Positions 33,790 to 45,184 of a DNA stretch of 64,000 nucleotides are shown in pieces. A program made the position numbers and the translations under genes. Origin of the DNA: Sodiomyces alkalinus F11 (taxonomy: Eukaryota; Ascomycota; Sordariomycetes; Glomerellales; Plectosphaerellaceae); the NCBI RefSeq assembly GCF_003711515.1, contig NW_021167094.1, positions 383,002 to 447,001 of the forward strand, written 5' to 3'. The first letter of the stretch is position 1. Every line of letters starts with the position of its first letter. The notes under the pieces were generated by a model. The model saw only the letters and a program-made list of their open reading frames with translations. It had not been told where the DNA came from and did not search any database.

Positions 33790-34347
33790 ATGAAGCTCGC
33801 TATCGCCGCCACCATCGCGACCATCTCGGCCGTGGCCCTTTCGCAGCCAACGGCAACTGGTGACTGGGATCCGATGCCGACGCGGGGACCCTGTGGCCCC
33901 CAAATCGAGGCGTCGTGCCCGGCTAATGAACTTTGCGTCCCGACATGGTCGGCCTGCGTCGAGTACCTGCCACACTGCGAATTGCACTGCATGCGGGTCA
34001 CGCCATTGCGGATCCGCCCAGGGGATCCTCCTCCTCCGCCCGGGCCCCCGGTGGATCCTATCCGCTACCTGAGGTGCCGGCCGGACTCCACCGACGGGTG
34101 CCCCGAAGAAACGACGTGTATTATCGACACCCGTACGGATTCGTATCCTCCCGACCCCAGCTTGACTGGCATCTGCATACCCCTGGAGAATATAGAGAGA
34201 TGCAATCCAAACGAGGAGCAACCTTGCGACCAATGGTGGTTTGACTGTTTCGAACCCGCCGACGACCTCCCGGAAGAGCCGTGTACCCGGGAGCCAGGAA
34301 ATATATGTAACGGTATCTGCATTTCGGGGGGGTTATGGCCCTATTGA
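33790..34347 (+). CDS. Small secreted cysteine-rich protein (three-module, effector-like)
   Basis: Intron-free, 185 aa. ATG at 33790 starts a clear signal peptide (MKLAIAATIATISAVALS, cleavage near residue 18-20). The mature part has 16 cysteines in three modules. C35-C43-C49 and C96-C104-C110 have spacing x7, x5; C138-C146-C153 has x7, x6. Modules 1 and 3 go on to a C-x3-C pair (63/67 and 173/177); module 2 has a single further Cys (129). A Pro-rich linker (RPGDPPPPPGPPVDP) joins modules 1 and 2. No enzyme domain is recognised. Small, secreted, Cys-rich fungal proteins often act outside the cell in host or microbe interaction; that is only an inference. It lies isolated in a gene-poor region, as many such genes do. 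Confidence 0.8.
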   Translation: MKLAIAATIATISAVALSQPTATGDWDPMPTRGPCGPQIEASCPANELCVPTWSACVEYLPHCELHCMRVTPLRIRPGDPPPPPGPPVDPIRYLRCRPDSTDGCPEETTCIIDTRTDSYPPDPSLTGICIPLENIERCNPNEEQPCDQWWFDCFEPADDLPEEPCTREPGNICNGICISGGLWPY

Positions 34348-37078
34348 ATCCGGGGGCCGGGGGGGCAATGGTGAAGCGGATCGAAAGTGGGTGGCCTGCT
34401 GCTATAAGAATCATCCGCTTTTGTATGGTCGAAACTTTTGTTAGTTGACTATGCATGCGTCGATGAAATACAGCACGGGATACCAAAAAGAAAAACGAAA
34501 AAAAAAAAAAAAAATTGAAAACAGAGGGAATGAGTCGAGTTCAAGAATGTCGGCGGATGCCCGTGACCTCAATCTCGTGGTCACACGACTAGTGGGCCAG
34601 TGCTTAGTCTCCCCGTTAAGGGGATCAGCTGCTAGCAGGGGACAGCGCTTGTGTGCGATAGATGTGTCCGCGAAACGGGGATTCGCTGGCCGAGGAATAG
34701 ACCCGGTTTAGCGTAGGTGGAAAAAGAAAGAAGAAAACCGAAGGAAAAAGAGGGAGCAAAGAACAGAGTCAGGATATTAAAATAATTATATCCGTAATAA
34801 TGAGATTAGGATAAGGATAAAGTGTCAGGGAATGGTACTCTATACTTCGTAGTTGAATATCGGAAAGCCCCGTCGCAAGACACTACCAGATTTGTTCTAG
34901 AACACTGGCTTCGCACCGCGCTGGGAGTTTTCGTGGGGGGCCTGACCATCTCTTCTACACGTGTACACTACAGAGCTAGCCCTAGCAGCAAGAGGAAGAA
35001 GATCGAGCCCCACCCCCTTTTTTGCTGCCCTTCGCGGCGGTGAACTGGCCTTAGAAGGGTAATCATGAAGAAAAGAGAAATATCCGTATGTACTCAGTAA
35101 TAATAATCATTACTTGGGAAGTTATAATGATTCGTTGTCGATGTGCGGGTTAAGAGAGTCCACGAGTCCACGCAGAGAACGGTTAAGAGAAGGGGGGGAT
35201 GCAGACAGGACGAAAGCAGCTGTCAACCGAGGAATCAATCACTTTTCTACATATATGGCGAAACGGAAGAAGCGAGGAAATGTCTGAAAGACGGGACACG
35301 CATGTCTTTGCTAGGAAGTTCTCCCACTTCACCGTTTTCCCCCGAATAACCGGGCTCAATTATAAGTATGTTTACCTCGTGCCCTTCTATGTATTTATTG
35401 CCATGTGTCGGCCTAAAAGAAAGAAATGTCGGTAGTTTCTACCAGGTTGTGTCTCTGTACGGTATTGTCTGTTCGTTGTGGTACTCTGATTACGAAGTAC
35501 CTTCCTTCTCTGTACCTTGGGATATTACCTAGGTGGGTAGGTACCGGCTTAGTCTTGGCGGGGGTACCTGTGCGGCTGTGCCTGGGCGTTTCGTGGCCTG
35601 GATGCGTGCGCACTACGTGTATAGGGAATCGTTTGACGGTAATTTGCGAGTAAAAAAGTACGTACCAGGCAGGTACCAAGGCTGTTGAAGCTACCCTGTT
35701 GGTACCTGACCTGACATCACGATGATGGGCAGATCTCGACTACCCTACGCACCCACATGCTATCTTTTCCGCTCCCGTCGTCGTACACGTACACCTATTC
35801 TTATCCGCCTCCAGTTTTGCCACACGCAAAAAAACACAGTGTATCACCGTCTACTCTTGTTTATTTTCCTGTATTTTCCCTTTCCCAGTCGTGGAGAAGA
35901 CGAAACCAAAAGGTTAAAAGGCTAGGCCAGTCGAGTTGACTCATTCCTCGAAAATTACGGACGGGAGTACCTATTCATTCAATGTATATTGCCACATTGC
36001 CACTAACAAGTACCTTTCCCAACCAACCACCCTCCAAAGTACGGAAACCAAAGGCACGAAGTAGCTTGGGGGGACGTCGTACGTCCAGGTAAGTACTAAT
36101 TTCCGGTCATTAGGGGTAAGGGCCCCGAGGCATGGGGAGTCGCAGGTACGGTGTAATTACGTTGTAGATACTTCACGGGCATCCGCCCCCGTGTTTTCTT
36201 TTCCTGGCTGTCGCTTTCACTTTCGCTTTCCCCCTCCCCCTTGACTTAGCAAACCTCTTCTTTACCATCTGACCTTATGACCGGTCACTGACCAAGCCCA
36301 AACCAAGGGGGCCTTCTCTACCCAACGACCACAGATCTGGATGATCTGAGACAGCCATCTTAAAAGATCTCAAATCGGAAGGGCTGGTTCTGGTTTTGGG
36401 TTTTGGTGGTGGTTTGGTTCTGGTTCTCTGGACACGAGCCGACTGGTCTATCACTGACATATCCTCTGGAGTCTGGACCCTAAACCCGACCACCTCGGTA
36501 TTCCGACTCGCCATCTCACTCACCCTCCTGTCGACTCTTCTACCAGACCTTCGAGAGGGCTCTTTTGTCTTTTTTATCTTAGCCGTTTCTTTTTGTCCCT
36601 TCCCCTTTTCTCTCTGATCTTAACCCAACCTCATCCTCGACATATGCCATTTTCTTTTCCTAGGACTCGCGGTCTCACCCTCAGTTTGCCATGGTTTGGT
36701 TTCTCGGCTCCCGCTTTCAACCATAGTTCCTAGATTTCGGATCTCTACTTTCCTTCCCCATTTCGAGACGTCCTTATCGCCTGTCTCTTCCGTCGACCAC
36801 AAAAGCTCGCTCCGCCTTCTTGGACCACAATGGGCTTCTCACATTGGCGCCGATAAACCTCAACACGCACCCTCTCCAACCACCCATTTCACCCTTTCTT
36901 CTTCCCCGGTGGCCGTTCGACCAGTTCCTGTCTCCTCTGCTCCATCGGTTGCGACTTAAACCATATTCTGGCAGTGTCCCCACCAGAGTACTTTTGGTAG
37001 AGGAGAGGAGCTTTGAATTTGGCCTCTGTCACCCCTGTCTACTGTCCAACTTACCTTCAACTCAACTTCCCAGCCGCG
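34348..37078. other. Gene-poor spacer
   Basis: About 2.7 kb without a supportable gene. Holds an A-run at about 34499-34514, GGTACC-like words around 35505-35560 and 35640-35710, and a CT-rich leader (36180-37070) before the next gene. Confidence 0.5.
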
Positions 37079-38978
37079 ATGGATTTGCCGAAAGGTATCG
37101 TCGAGGACGACAAGCGCATCTATCGCCAGGTGGCCAACCTCTCTCAGCTCCCCCCCGAAGTCATCAAGACTTTTTGGCGAGGTGGGTTCCCCAGACTCGC
37201 TTCTTAACTGTCCTCGCCTGTTTTTAGACCCGCAACTAGCCGCTGACTTCTTCGCCAACATAAAACAGTATATACAATAACGAACAGGCAACTGTACGAT
37301 CCGACCGCCCGGCGGTTGGAGAATTTCTGGTGGCACGTCTGGGGCAGCGACAGGCGCCACCTCAAAGCCGAAGTCATTGCAGCCATCTGGCAGCGCATCT
37401 CGTACGGCCCGTCTTTTGTACCCCTCAAGGGCTCCCCGAATCGTTATGAGCCCCCTGTCGTACGTTAACTCTCTCTACTCTCTCTCTCTTTCATAGTGTC
37501 TCCATCGCCCCGACTAACACTAGAAACAGGACCCTCACAGCGCCAGGCAATATCTGCTTGACGATGGTCTGGACAGATTGCTGCCACATGTCCCCGAGCC
37601 TCCCAGCAAGCCGTCAGAGCAGCCCACGCTAAGGGAGCTCTCTGCTTCTTCGTCCCGGCCACCTCCCCCTCACCCGATCCTCAAGAAGCCTAGGGGAAAC
37701 TCGAAGTCGGGTCCTCGTCCAACCGCTCGCTTCGTGTCACCACCCGAGTCAGAAGGGGAAGAAACCGAGACGATGCCGAGCCGAAAGGAAGAAAAGAAAG
37801 AAGGGGCAGAACAAGAACCAGAGGAAGAGGAGGACGACGACGACGACGAAGATGAGGACGAGGTCGAGGGCCAGGTCGAGGGCGAGCATAATCACGAGGA
37901 AGATGTCAGGGAGCCTAAGCCGAGCGTGAATCGACATTCATCGGGAACCACCGAGGCGAGCGTCAGAGAAGGGCCGCTGCGATCATCGTCCTCCACTACC
38001 ACGATGCCGAGTTTATCAGACAAGTCAATAAAAAAGAGACCAGGTCCCACGAAGAAGTTCGTAGTCTCGACCTCTACGACGAAACGAAGACCCCATCTCT
38101 CTCGGCGACACAGCTCACAATCCTCGGCTGGAAGTTCCGAGCACGCCTCTAAAGGTGGTTCATCAGCTGGATCACGTTTCTCCGGGAGCCAACAAGAGAG
38201 TTTGACCTCGAACACGGAGATAACGTCGGCGCGCACCACCCCGGACTCCCACGCCGACGGTACGCCGCCACTAAGTGCGAAAGCTCTTGGGAAGCGGCCC
38301 GATGTGAGGCCTTCACCGGCGTCCCCATTGTTGAGAGGCCAAAAGGCAAATCGACATGAGAAACAACAGAAAAAGCAGCTGCTACCCCCTCCGCTTGATG
38401 ATCGGCCACAGCGAGAAGACTGCCAGCTGCCAGCACCGCCTTCCGATATCTCCCGAGAAAGCCGGACAGAAGTGAACGGATCCGAGGACAAAATGAAGAC
38501 GGGGAGTGACGGCGGGATCGCGGAACAGATTTCTACATCCGCCCCGCGAGGGCAGGCCTCACATCACATGGTGGCACCAAAAATGGAGAGGGCGTCATCC
38601 CACGCAGAGCATTCAGGACCACGGAAGCCGAACTTGGGGCGCACTACTTCCCATGGCCTACTATCGAACGCCACCGCCGCGACATCCAACGTGGCAGCCA
38701 CAGGGCAGGTATCCAAGCTCACAGACGAACCCGACGCTCGTGTTCTCGAAGCCCTGGGCGCATTCGACGGGGACGCACCGGGGTCACCGCACTTGACCAG
38801 AAACACGTCAACAACATCGCTGTTCAGGCCGACGATGCCAAGCCCCACCCCTTCCGTCCCGATGGCCCGGTCCAGGAGTCAGCTCACCTTGCTCCTTGAG
38901 CGCGAGAAGGAGCGACTAGGGGACAAGGGGCGACGGAAGGGGTTTAATCAACTGAACCAACATCGATCGAGGCCCTGA
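37079..38978 (+). CDS. Conserved fungal protein with N-terminal Trp-rich domain and disordered acidic/Ser-rich body
   Basis: Proposed exons 37079-37181, 37269-37459, 37530-38978 (580 aa). The conserved part is short: IYRQVANLSQLPPEVIKTFWR, then LYDPTARRLENFWWHVWGSDRRHL and AAIWQRISYGPSFVPLKGSPNRYEPP. This pattern is familiar from fungal proteins annotated with an AreA-type/nitrogen-regulatory N-terminal domain, but it has no GATA finger, so regulator status is only a guess. Downstream come PHPILKKPR, an acidic EEEEDDDDDEDEDEVEG tract, long Ser/Thr/Pro regions, and a conserved-looking end ARSRSQLTLLLEREKERLG. The first acceptor is uncertain: AG at 37267-37268 gives a consistent frame, AG at 37287-37288 does not. 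I am confident of the gene, not of its role. Confidence 0.75.
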
Positions 38979-40336
38979 GCTTCTTTCATAGGGCTTAATT
39001 ATCTAGGTGTAACTAGCTGTATATCACTCAACGCGCATTTGCTGAAAGCAAGTTTGGCAAGTTCCGCAAGGCACATTAACACTCCCATGTAATCATCTCC
39101 AATATTTTGGGACACCATGCATGGGGACCGGAGTTTGGGGGTAATTTTTTTTTTCAGGGCTGACTGGTCCACGAGGAGAAGACGGGCCAGAGTAAAAAAA
39201 AAAAACCCCCGCGTATCTTTGAGGAGAGGTGCATCAGGATGTGGAGTCGTGGAATGATTCTGTAACAGCCCGCTTATCCATGTACATTTGACGGCAAACA
39301 GCGATGCAATAGCCAGGACCTTTCCTTCCGTTTTGCGCATGACCATCACGTTCCTCCTCCTTTGCATGGCCGAGAGACGACCAGGGTCAAAGAACGGAAC
39401 AGACACGATCCTAACGCTAAGGGAAACCGAGGAGGCTGGAAGAAGATGAAACAGGGAGGAATGCTCGGCATATCTGTAGGATACATAGTGTATAATGCAG
39501 GTCACGCAGCCCCATTTCCCATTCCTTCTACACGTGTATCTTCGTCCATTTTTGTGCTAAGCGGTAGACCCCGCGTGGGGGTCGCTGGTATTATGGAGGG
39601 GAAGGGGAAAGGGGAACGGGGGGAGAAAAGTTCTGGAAAGGCAGGAGGGAAGGGGGGTTTTCTATCCCTATGCACTATATCCCGCGCATGATCCTCGTGA
39701 TTGATCAGCATGTATCTCGCGGTATAGTTATGTACCTCTTTATTTCGCGACCGACAAGCAGACCTCCTGGCTCTAGTGAGCCGACAGTAAGGTATTTAAG
39801 GGGGTAGGTAGTATTAAGGGACCAGGTGACCAACTCCCGATCCATGTACTCAGTAATAATACGCCGCCTATACCTCCCAGCCACGACAGACCTTTCCCAG
39901 CCAAGAGGCCGGCCATATTCATAATCGAAACAAATGCTCAAAATGGACAAGTATTCAAAGACACGGGTAGATAAAACCAGAAAGTTAAAAAGTAAATAAA
40001 ATATAGAATAAATATAAACAAAAATAAATAATGTGGTTATCGTTGGGGAATCGTAGCTGTTGGGAACACTCCCTGTACCTGGACACGCTTTGCTGGACAT
40101 TTTGAACACCGGAAACCCGCCAACGGGTTCTCCCTATCCCTATTTCGACTCTACCCCCTCTTAACCATTGTAGATGACGCAAAAGAAAGACCGAGCTGCT
40201 GTCCATGCTCGTAATAGATTACCGTGATATGTTTGCTCCAATATGTGCGGATCCTCCCCCCTCGCTTTCCTCTCCTGTCGAGCCTCACGAGCTGAAGCTG
40301 TGATAAGATGGACGATAAAGGACTTGACCGCCCTCC
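38979..40336. other. Convergent spacer
   Basis: About 1.36 kb between two convergent genes; no gene seen. Includes T/A homopolymers near 39147-39156 and 39194-39203, and AT-rich sequence at 39900-40040. Confidence 0.5.
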
Positions 40337-43300
40337 CTAATCGTTCAAGCCGAACATCTTCCTCAGTTTCCCAAATTTCTTCTTCCTCACCGATCCGTCC
40401 GCCTGCGACTGGTCGTCCAAGTCCGGCGTCCCGGTATCCTGCTCCCGCGGTGGTCGTTGTTCATGATGACGATGATGGTGGTGGTGCCCCAGCCCCAACC
40501 CGAGTATCCCGTGGCTCGCGCTGCGCCGTTTCGAAAAGATAGACCGCGGCGACTCTTTCGCGGCCGCATCAGCAGCAGCAGCAGCAGCAGCAGCAGGAGC
40601 AGGAGCAGCAGCGGGCACTTCCGCCCCAGCCGTCGCAGGGCGCTTCTCTTCCGCGACGTCGTCGAGGAGCGGCCAGTTGTTGGCCCCGCGGTTCTTCTGC
40701 AGCCGGAGCGACCCGCCGTGGCGCAGGTTCGAGATCTCGTCGGCGCTGCGCTCGAGCTTGGTATCTTGCCGCGCCGCGCTTTCCCGGGGTTCCGGCCGAG
40801 AGATCTTGCCGGACGAGCCGTCTTTCCTCCGCCGCAGGACCGAGAAGAAGCCGCTCCCCCGGTGCGGTGGCGGGGCGTCCTGCTCCGCGCCGCCTGCTGC
40901 TAGGGGCGAAGCCGAAGCCGAAGCCGCAGCCACTCCCACCGCAAGCTCTCCCCGTCCAGACCGCTTGTGTTTGGGGGCGTGCCGATCCGTCTGCGACCTC
41001 AGAGTCCTGCCGCTAGCGGTCCTCCGAGGGATTGTTACGTCTTCTTCGTCGTCACTGCTGTGAAGGAGGTCCTCGGGCGCGGTAGTTCCCTTGCCATTCC
41101 GCGTCGCTCGGGCCGTCGAGGCCCTGTGGCGCAGACTCTTGGGCATGGTTCCCGACGCCGCTCGTGGGCGCACGCCTCCTTCGTCGTCGCTCGAATCGAC
41201 GTCAAATCGGCTGCGGAAAGCGGTTGATGAACGCCGCACCACGTCCTCCTCGTCGCTGGAATCGTCGAACCTGCTCTTCTTGTGCTTCTCGGCCGCTTTC
41301 TTGCCTGACCGCCGACCGAAGGTGGGAACCCGCATGCGATGTCCGCTCTCGTCGCTCGCGTCGCCGCGCAAGGTCGAACGCATGCCCATCCGATGCCCAC
41401 CCGCGCCAGGTGGTGGCGAGGCCGGTGGAGATATGGAGCGGAGGCTGAACCGAGAGCTCCTCTGCGCGTCGACACCTCGCTCGGGGGACGCCGTCCGCAT
41501 GGATCGGCGAAAGCCAAGACCCTGCCGTTGACGTTGGGCCCGCGCACGTTTGAAACTGCTTTCGCTCGAATCCGACCCCCGACGGCGCAGGGAAGGCCGC
41601 ATGGCGGCCCCCGTGCCGGCGGCCAAGGCGGCGCTCGAAGCCGGGGTGTCAAGTGAAATTTGTCTCTTGTGCTTGATGGATGTGTCGCGAGACACCGGAG
41701 CCTGCGGGACGCTCACAGGCCGTGGCGCTTTCGCTGTCGAAGCCTTTTTCGCCCCGGCCTCGCCTCTCATCGACGTCCTGAGCCCACCACCGGCGTGGCC
41801 ATTCGTTTGCTCTTGTAACTCGACAGCAGCCCGTAAAGTCTTGCGCATGTGCGATGGCGGTTCGTCGGGACTATCGGGTACTTTCGTCCCAGGAGCAATC
41901 TGGTACATCCGTCGAGGGCCAACTGCCGCCGGCTTGCGTTCGGTCTGCTGCTGTGTCCCGGACACGGACCCCTGGTCTCCTTCCTTTTCAGTGGCCCTTG
42001 TCCTCGCTTGGTCAACTGCCTTGTGATCTGCTTGAGATGCCGGATCCCCCAGCGCATCGCCCAGCGCCTCCTGTTCAAGCTGCTTGCGCTTTTCGCTTGA
42101 CAAGCTCCTCCAATACGCCTTGGCCTTTTCCCAATCCTCATCAGTCGTCGGGGTTTCCAAAGGCTCGGGGACAGGAGTGCGAGGCCCTGGGGATTTGGGT
42201 AGAAGCTCCGATCTTGCGGAAGCTATTTCGTCTCTAGGCGCCTCTTTGTTGGACGGGGATATTGCGAGCGCTTCTTCAAAGAGCTTCCGAGAGACCTTCT
42301 CTGATGAGACTGGCGTAGTCACGATGGCATCCAGTGACATGAAACCTCCCTCATCGACATCCGAGAGATCTTCGTAGGCATCACTATATATACTGTCGTT
42401 CGACGAGTTGTGTTCGGAGTCGGAGTCGGAGTCGGAGTCCGGGTCAGCCTTCTTCGTGATGGTTGCGAATGAGACGTGAGGCCCCGTGTTGGAGGCAACG
42501 ACATGGTTTGGTTGATTGGGTCCTGGATGAATGCCGTTGGGCGCCTTCGCGTTCGTGTTCGGGTTCGAGGCATTCCTCTGTGCGTCGTCTTGGGGAAAGC
42601 TGCCGGGTACTTCGAAATAGCCGGCTGGGTCCCGATGTTTGGTCTCGTCCCCGTCAGACCCCTCTGCTGCCGCTACTACTCCAGGACTGGGCTCGATGAT
42701 TGCAATAGAGGGAATGCTCGGGCGTGATTGTTGCCGGCCTTCGTGTCCATGATGGACGATGGGTTGAAGCGACGGTTTCGCTGATCCGCGGGGGCCATGC
42801 ACATCTCTCGACAAATCTGCATCCTTTTTGCCCTGCTCCGGCAAAGACGTCAGGTTGGATTCGTGGGGAACTTCCTGAATGGGCGTTAAGGCAGGTACTT
42901 GGGCCGCATGGTTTTCGATGCCTGGCTCGGATTCGTCTTGCGACTCGCTATCCAATTCGTCTTCCGTAGAGCTGGCGGAGTAGTATCCGTTGCCCTCGAG
43001 CGACGTGACAACGGGCGGCAACGGATCTTGGCACTTGGACTGGCTGGGTTCGTTCCTCCTCGACGACACATGCTCCTGTTGCAAGACCGAGCCGATGTTA
43101 TAGTCGCTGGATTGGCCGGTGGGTTCTTCTACATCCTCATGATCGGAAGAAGGATGAAGCATCGTTGTCATCCCCGAGCCAGAGCCCGGGGACGAGTGTC
43201 CTGGAGCATGAGGTCGCACAAGAGGACGCTCCTCCCCTGTGTCCCGATGCTTCTTGTCCCTTATGCTTCCAAACGACGGCAGCGCTGGTCGGGGCTTCAT

Positions 43301-45184
43301 GATCTCGTCATCGTCGAGGATTGGGACCGCGTTGGCATCCATCGTCCTGGGCCTGCTGCTGGTCCAGGACCACCGATTCGCTTGTTGCGGACTGCGGGCC
43401 ACGGGAGAATGATCGGCACGTGTCTCCGAGCCCTCTTCACCAATTATTTGAGTATTCTCGTCGTTGAAGCTGACTCGGACGCTCTTTTTGCGTGACATGG
43501 GCTGATCTTCGAATCTGTTTGCCACGTCCGCGCTCATCTCGGAGCCCTCGTCTGACGGAGAGGCGCCTCGGGAGGGGCTCGTTGAGTTCTTCATGGCGGA
43601 TTTCCGGGGTGACACAGATCTCGGAGGAGGCTCGTGTTTCACCACGAGCTGGTCGTTCGTCAACGAAAAACGAGCGTTTCGAACGGGGCTGATGGAGCCG
43701 GGTCTGGCACAGCGGCGATCAACTGAGGCTACTCGGGCCAGGGGAGGAGACGATTTCACTGGGACCGAATCAACGGCTTCGGAAGCAGAAACGACACCGG
43801 CAGGTGCTAGTGGAGCTGATGGTGTTACGTGCCCCTCCTCGACCTCCTTTTCTTCCAGATTCAGATTCCCCTTGGACGTAGTCGGTTCTTCGACCTGGAC
43901 AGGGACAGCGCAAGGGGGCTTCTCCGCGTGAGATAGTGGCTCAGGGTCCTGTTTGTGGCTTATCGGGGCTGGCTGCGACGAGGCCGTTGGGCCGGACGAT
44001 GACAGGTGGTTAGGTTGTGTTTCTTGCGGCCTTGCTTCCCCGTTTATTGGCTTTTCTTCAGCAGGGGCCTTAGGTGCCGATACGCTGCCGTTCTCAAGCG
44101 AAGGGGGATGTGGCCGAGATGAATCCTGCGGCTCGGCAGAGGACGAGGGGAGTGGTTGATTCGACGGCGGTGTTGCAGGTTCGACGAGGGTTCCTGATGT
44201 CCTGGCCACGGTCCCTTTCGAAAGATGCGATCCGCTCCGTGATAGACTCGATTGGCTCTTATGTCTTTTGACCGGCTTTTCCGAGGCGGCGCGGACGGAC
44301 ATCTCCATCGCCCGCAAGTCTGGCCTGGGCACCATTCTTCTGGAATTCGGGTCGTACACCAGACCCTGATCCGGGGCAGCCGAGGACGAGGATTGGCGCG
44401 AGGCGACCGAGTTGCTCCGACGGGAGGAAACGGATTGCTGGTCTTGTGTTACTGACGGATTTCTCTCGGCGACGACGGGTGACGCAGGCGGTGGTGTTCC
44501 GACCTGCGTACCTCGGGGGTAGGAGAAGTTGATAGGAGAGGTTGGGCTTACGGCTCCGGAGCGGGATTCCGCTGCTGGCAGTTGCTGCTGGGCTTGTTGC
44601 AGGGCCGCGTTCGATCTTCTCACGTTGGCCAGATCGCCTTCGCTAGCAGCGCCAAACCACGAACCTCCTCCTCCTCCTCCAGTCGCCCCCCCTTCGCCAT
44701 TGTTTGATTTCTGGCTGGCGACGTGGAAAGGCTGTGTATGCAAGTTCGGAGGCGGCGCCTTACGACGAGTGCCCGCGGCAGCAGAGGCGGTACGCATGTT
44801 GTCGGGGATTGAAGGTACGGGCGGCGCGTCGGGGGCGACGGGAGTAGCGGGCGAAGAGGTCCTGTGAGGAGAGGGCGAAGGCGAGCGAAAGGTGCGGCCG
44901 GACATGGAGCTCTGGCTGGGTGATCGGTGTAGGTCGGCGGGCCTGGTGTCGGGGTAGCTGTGTTGGGACGACACGGAGGCGCTTCTCCTCATGGTCCTCC
45001 TGGTCTGGACATCGGCGACATTGGTTGGTGTTATCGGTCTGGAACGTAGGGCGGCGGCTGCTGCGGCGGATGAAAGGGACGACATGGAATCGCGACGTCC
45101 AAAGGCAGCGGCAGCAGCCGTCGCAGCACTCGCGTTCACGGTAGCAGCAGTCAACGGCTGTGCGGTAGTAAGATTAGCCATCAT
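40337..45184 (-). CDS. Very large low-complexity protein with repeated SSD(D/E)E motifs and basic C-terminal end
   Basis: Uninterrupted frame of 1615 codons, far longer than chance. Mostly Ser/Pro/Ala-rich and probably disordered. Landmarks: N-terminal TRRTMRRSASVSS; a short conserved-looking RKKSVRVSFNDENTQIIGE near residue 570; (SD)n run SDSDSDSDSE near 920; and FEEALAISPSNKEAP. Acidic SSD clusters recur at about residues 1308 (DSSDEEDVV), 1331 (DSSDDEGGV) and 1378 (HSSDDEEDV), each followed by RRxS/RxxS sites. There is an Ala run from GCA/CAG repeats, a His-rich GLGHHHHHRHH, and the last 16 residues RKKKFGKLRKMFGLND form a basic amphipathic end that could bind membrane. Resembles fungal cortical/eisosome-type scaffold proteins in style, but I cannot name it. 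Confidence 0.75.
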   Translation of the reverse strand: MMANLTTAQPLTAATVNASAATAAAAAFGRRDSMSSLSSAAAAAALRSRPITPTNVADVQTRRTMRRSASVSSQHSYPDTRPADLHRSPSQSSMSGRTFRSPSPSPHRTSSPATPVAPDAPPVPSIPDNMRTASAAAGTRRKAPPPNLHTQPFHVASQKSNNGEGGATGGGGGGSWFGAASEGDLANVRRSNAALQQAQQQLPAAESRSGAVSPTSPINFSYPRGTQVGTPPPASPVVAERNPSVTQDQQSVSSRRSNSVASRQSSSSAAPDQGLVYDPNSRRMVPRPDLRAMEMSVRAASEKPVKRHKSQSSLSRSGSHLSKGTVARTSGTLVEPATPPSNQPLPSSSAEPQDSSRPHPPSLENGSVSAPKAPAEEKPINGEARPQETQPNHLSSSGPTASSQPAPISHKQDPEPLSHAEKPPCAVPVQVEEPTTSKGNLNLEEKEVEEGHVTPSAPLAPAGVVSASEAVDSVPVKSSPPLARVASVDRRCARPGSISPVRNARFSLTNDQLVVKHEPPPRSVSPRKSAMKNSTSPSRGASPSDEGSEMSADVANRFEDQPMSRKKSVRVSFNDENTQIIGEEGSETRADHSPVARSPQQANRWSWTSSRPRTMDANAVPILDDDEIMKPRPALPSFGSIRDKKHRDTGEERPLVRPHAPGHSSPGSGSGMTTMLHPSSDHEDVEEPTGQSSDYNIGSVLQQEHVSSRRNEPSQSKCQDPLPPVVTSLEGNGYYSASSTEDELDSESQDESEPGIENHAAQVPALTPIQEVPHESNLTSLPEQGKKDADLSRDVHGPRGSAKPSLQPIVHHGHEGRQQSRPSIPSIAIIEPSPGVVAAAEGSDGDETKHRDPAGYFEVPGSFPQDDAQRNASNPNTNAKAPNGIHPGPNQPNHVVASNTGPHVSFATITKKADPDSDSDSDSEHNSSNDSIYSDAYEDLSDVDEGGFMSLDAIVTTPVSSEKVSRKLFEEALAISPSNKEAPRDEIASARSELLPKSPGPRTPVPEPLETPTTDEDWEKAKAYWRSLSSEKRKQLEQEALGDALGDPASQADHKAVDQARTRATEKEGDQGSVSGTQQQTERKPAAVGPRRMYQIAPGTKVPDSPDEPPSHMRKTLRAAVELQEQTNGHAGGGLRTSMRGEAGAKKASTAKAPRPVSVPQAPVSRDTSIKHKRQISLDTPASSAALAAGTGAAMRPSLRRRGSDSSESSFKRARAQRQRQGLGFRRSMRTASPERGVDAQRSSRFSLRSISPPASPPPGAGGHRMGMRSTLRGDASDESGHRMRVPTFGRRSGKKAAEKHKKSRFDDSSDEEDVVRRSSTAFRSRFDVDSSDDEGGVRPRAASGTMPKSLRHRASTARATRNGKGTTAPEDLLHSSDDEEDVTIPRRTASGRTLRSQTDRHAPKHKRSGRGELAVGVAAASASASPLAAGGAEQDAPPPHRGSGFFSVLRRRKDGSSGKISRPEPRESAARQDTKLERSADEISNLRHGGSLRLQKNRGANNWPLLDDVAEEKRPATAGAEVPAAAPAPAAAAAAAADAAAKESPRSIFSKRRSASHGILGLGLGHHHHHRHHEQRPPREQDTGTPDLDDQSQADGSVRKKKFGKLRKMFGLND
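40568..40615 (+). repeat. CAG/GCA trinucleotide repeat, coding poly-Ala on minus strand
   Basis: CAGCAGCAG units with CAGGAG interruptions; on the minus strand they encode an Ala/Pro run near the C-terminus of the 1615-aa protein. Confidence 0.75.
42413..42441 (+). repeat. (GGAGTC)n hexanucleotide repeat, coding on minus strand
   Basis: Four to five copies in frame on the minus strand, encoding the alternating Ser/Asp run of the 1615-aa protein. Confidence 0.8.
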
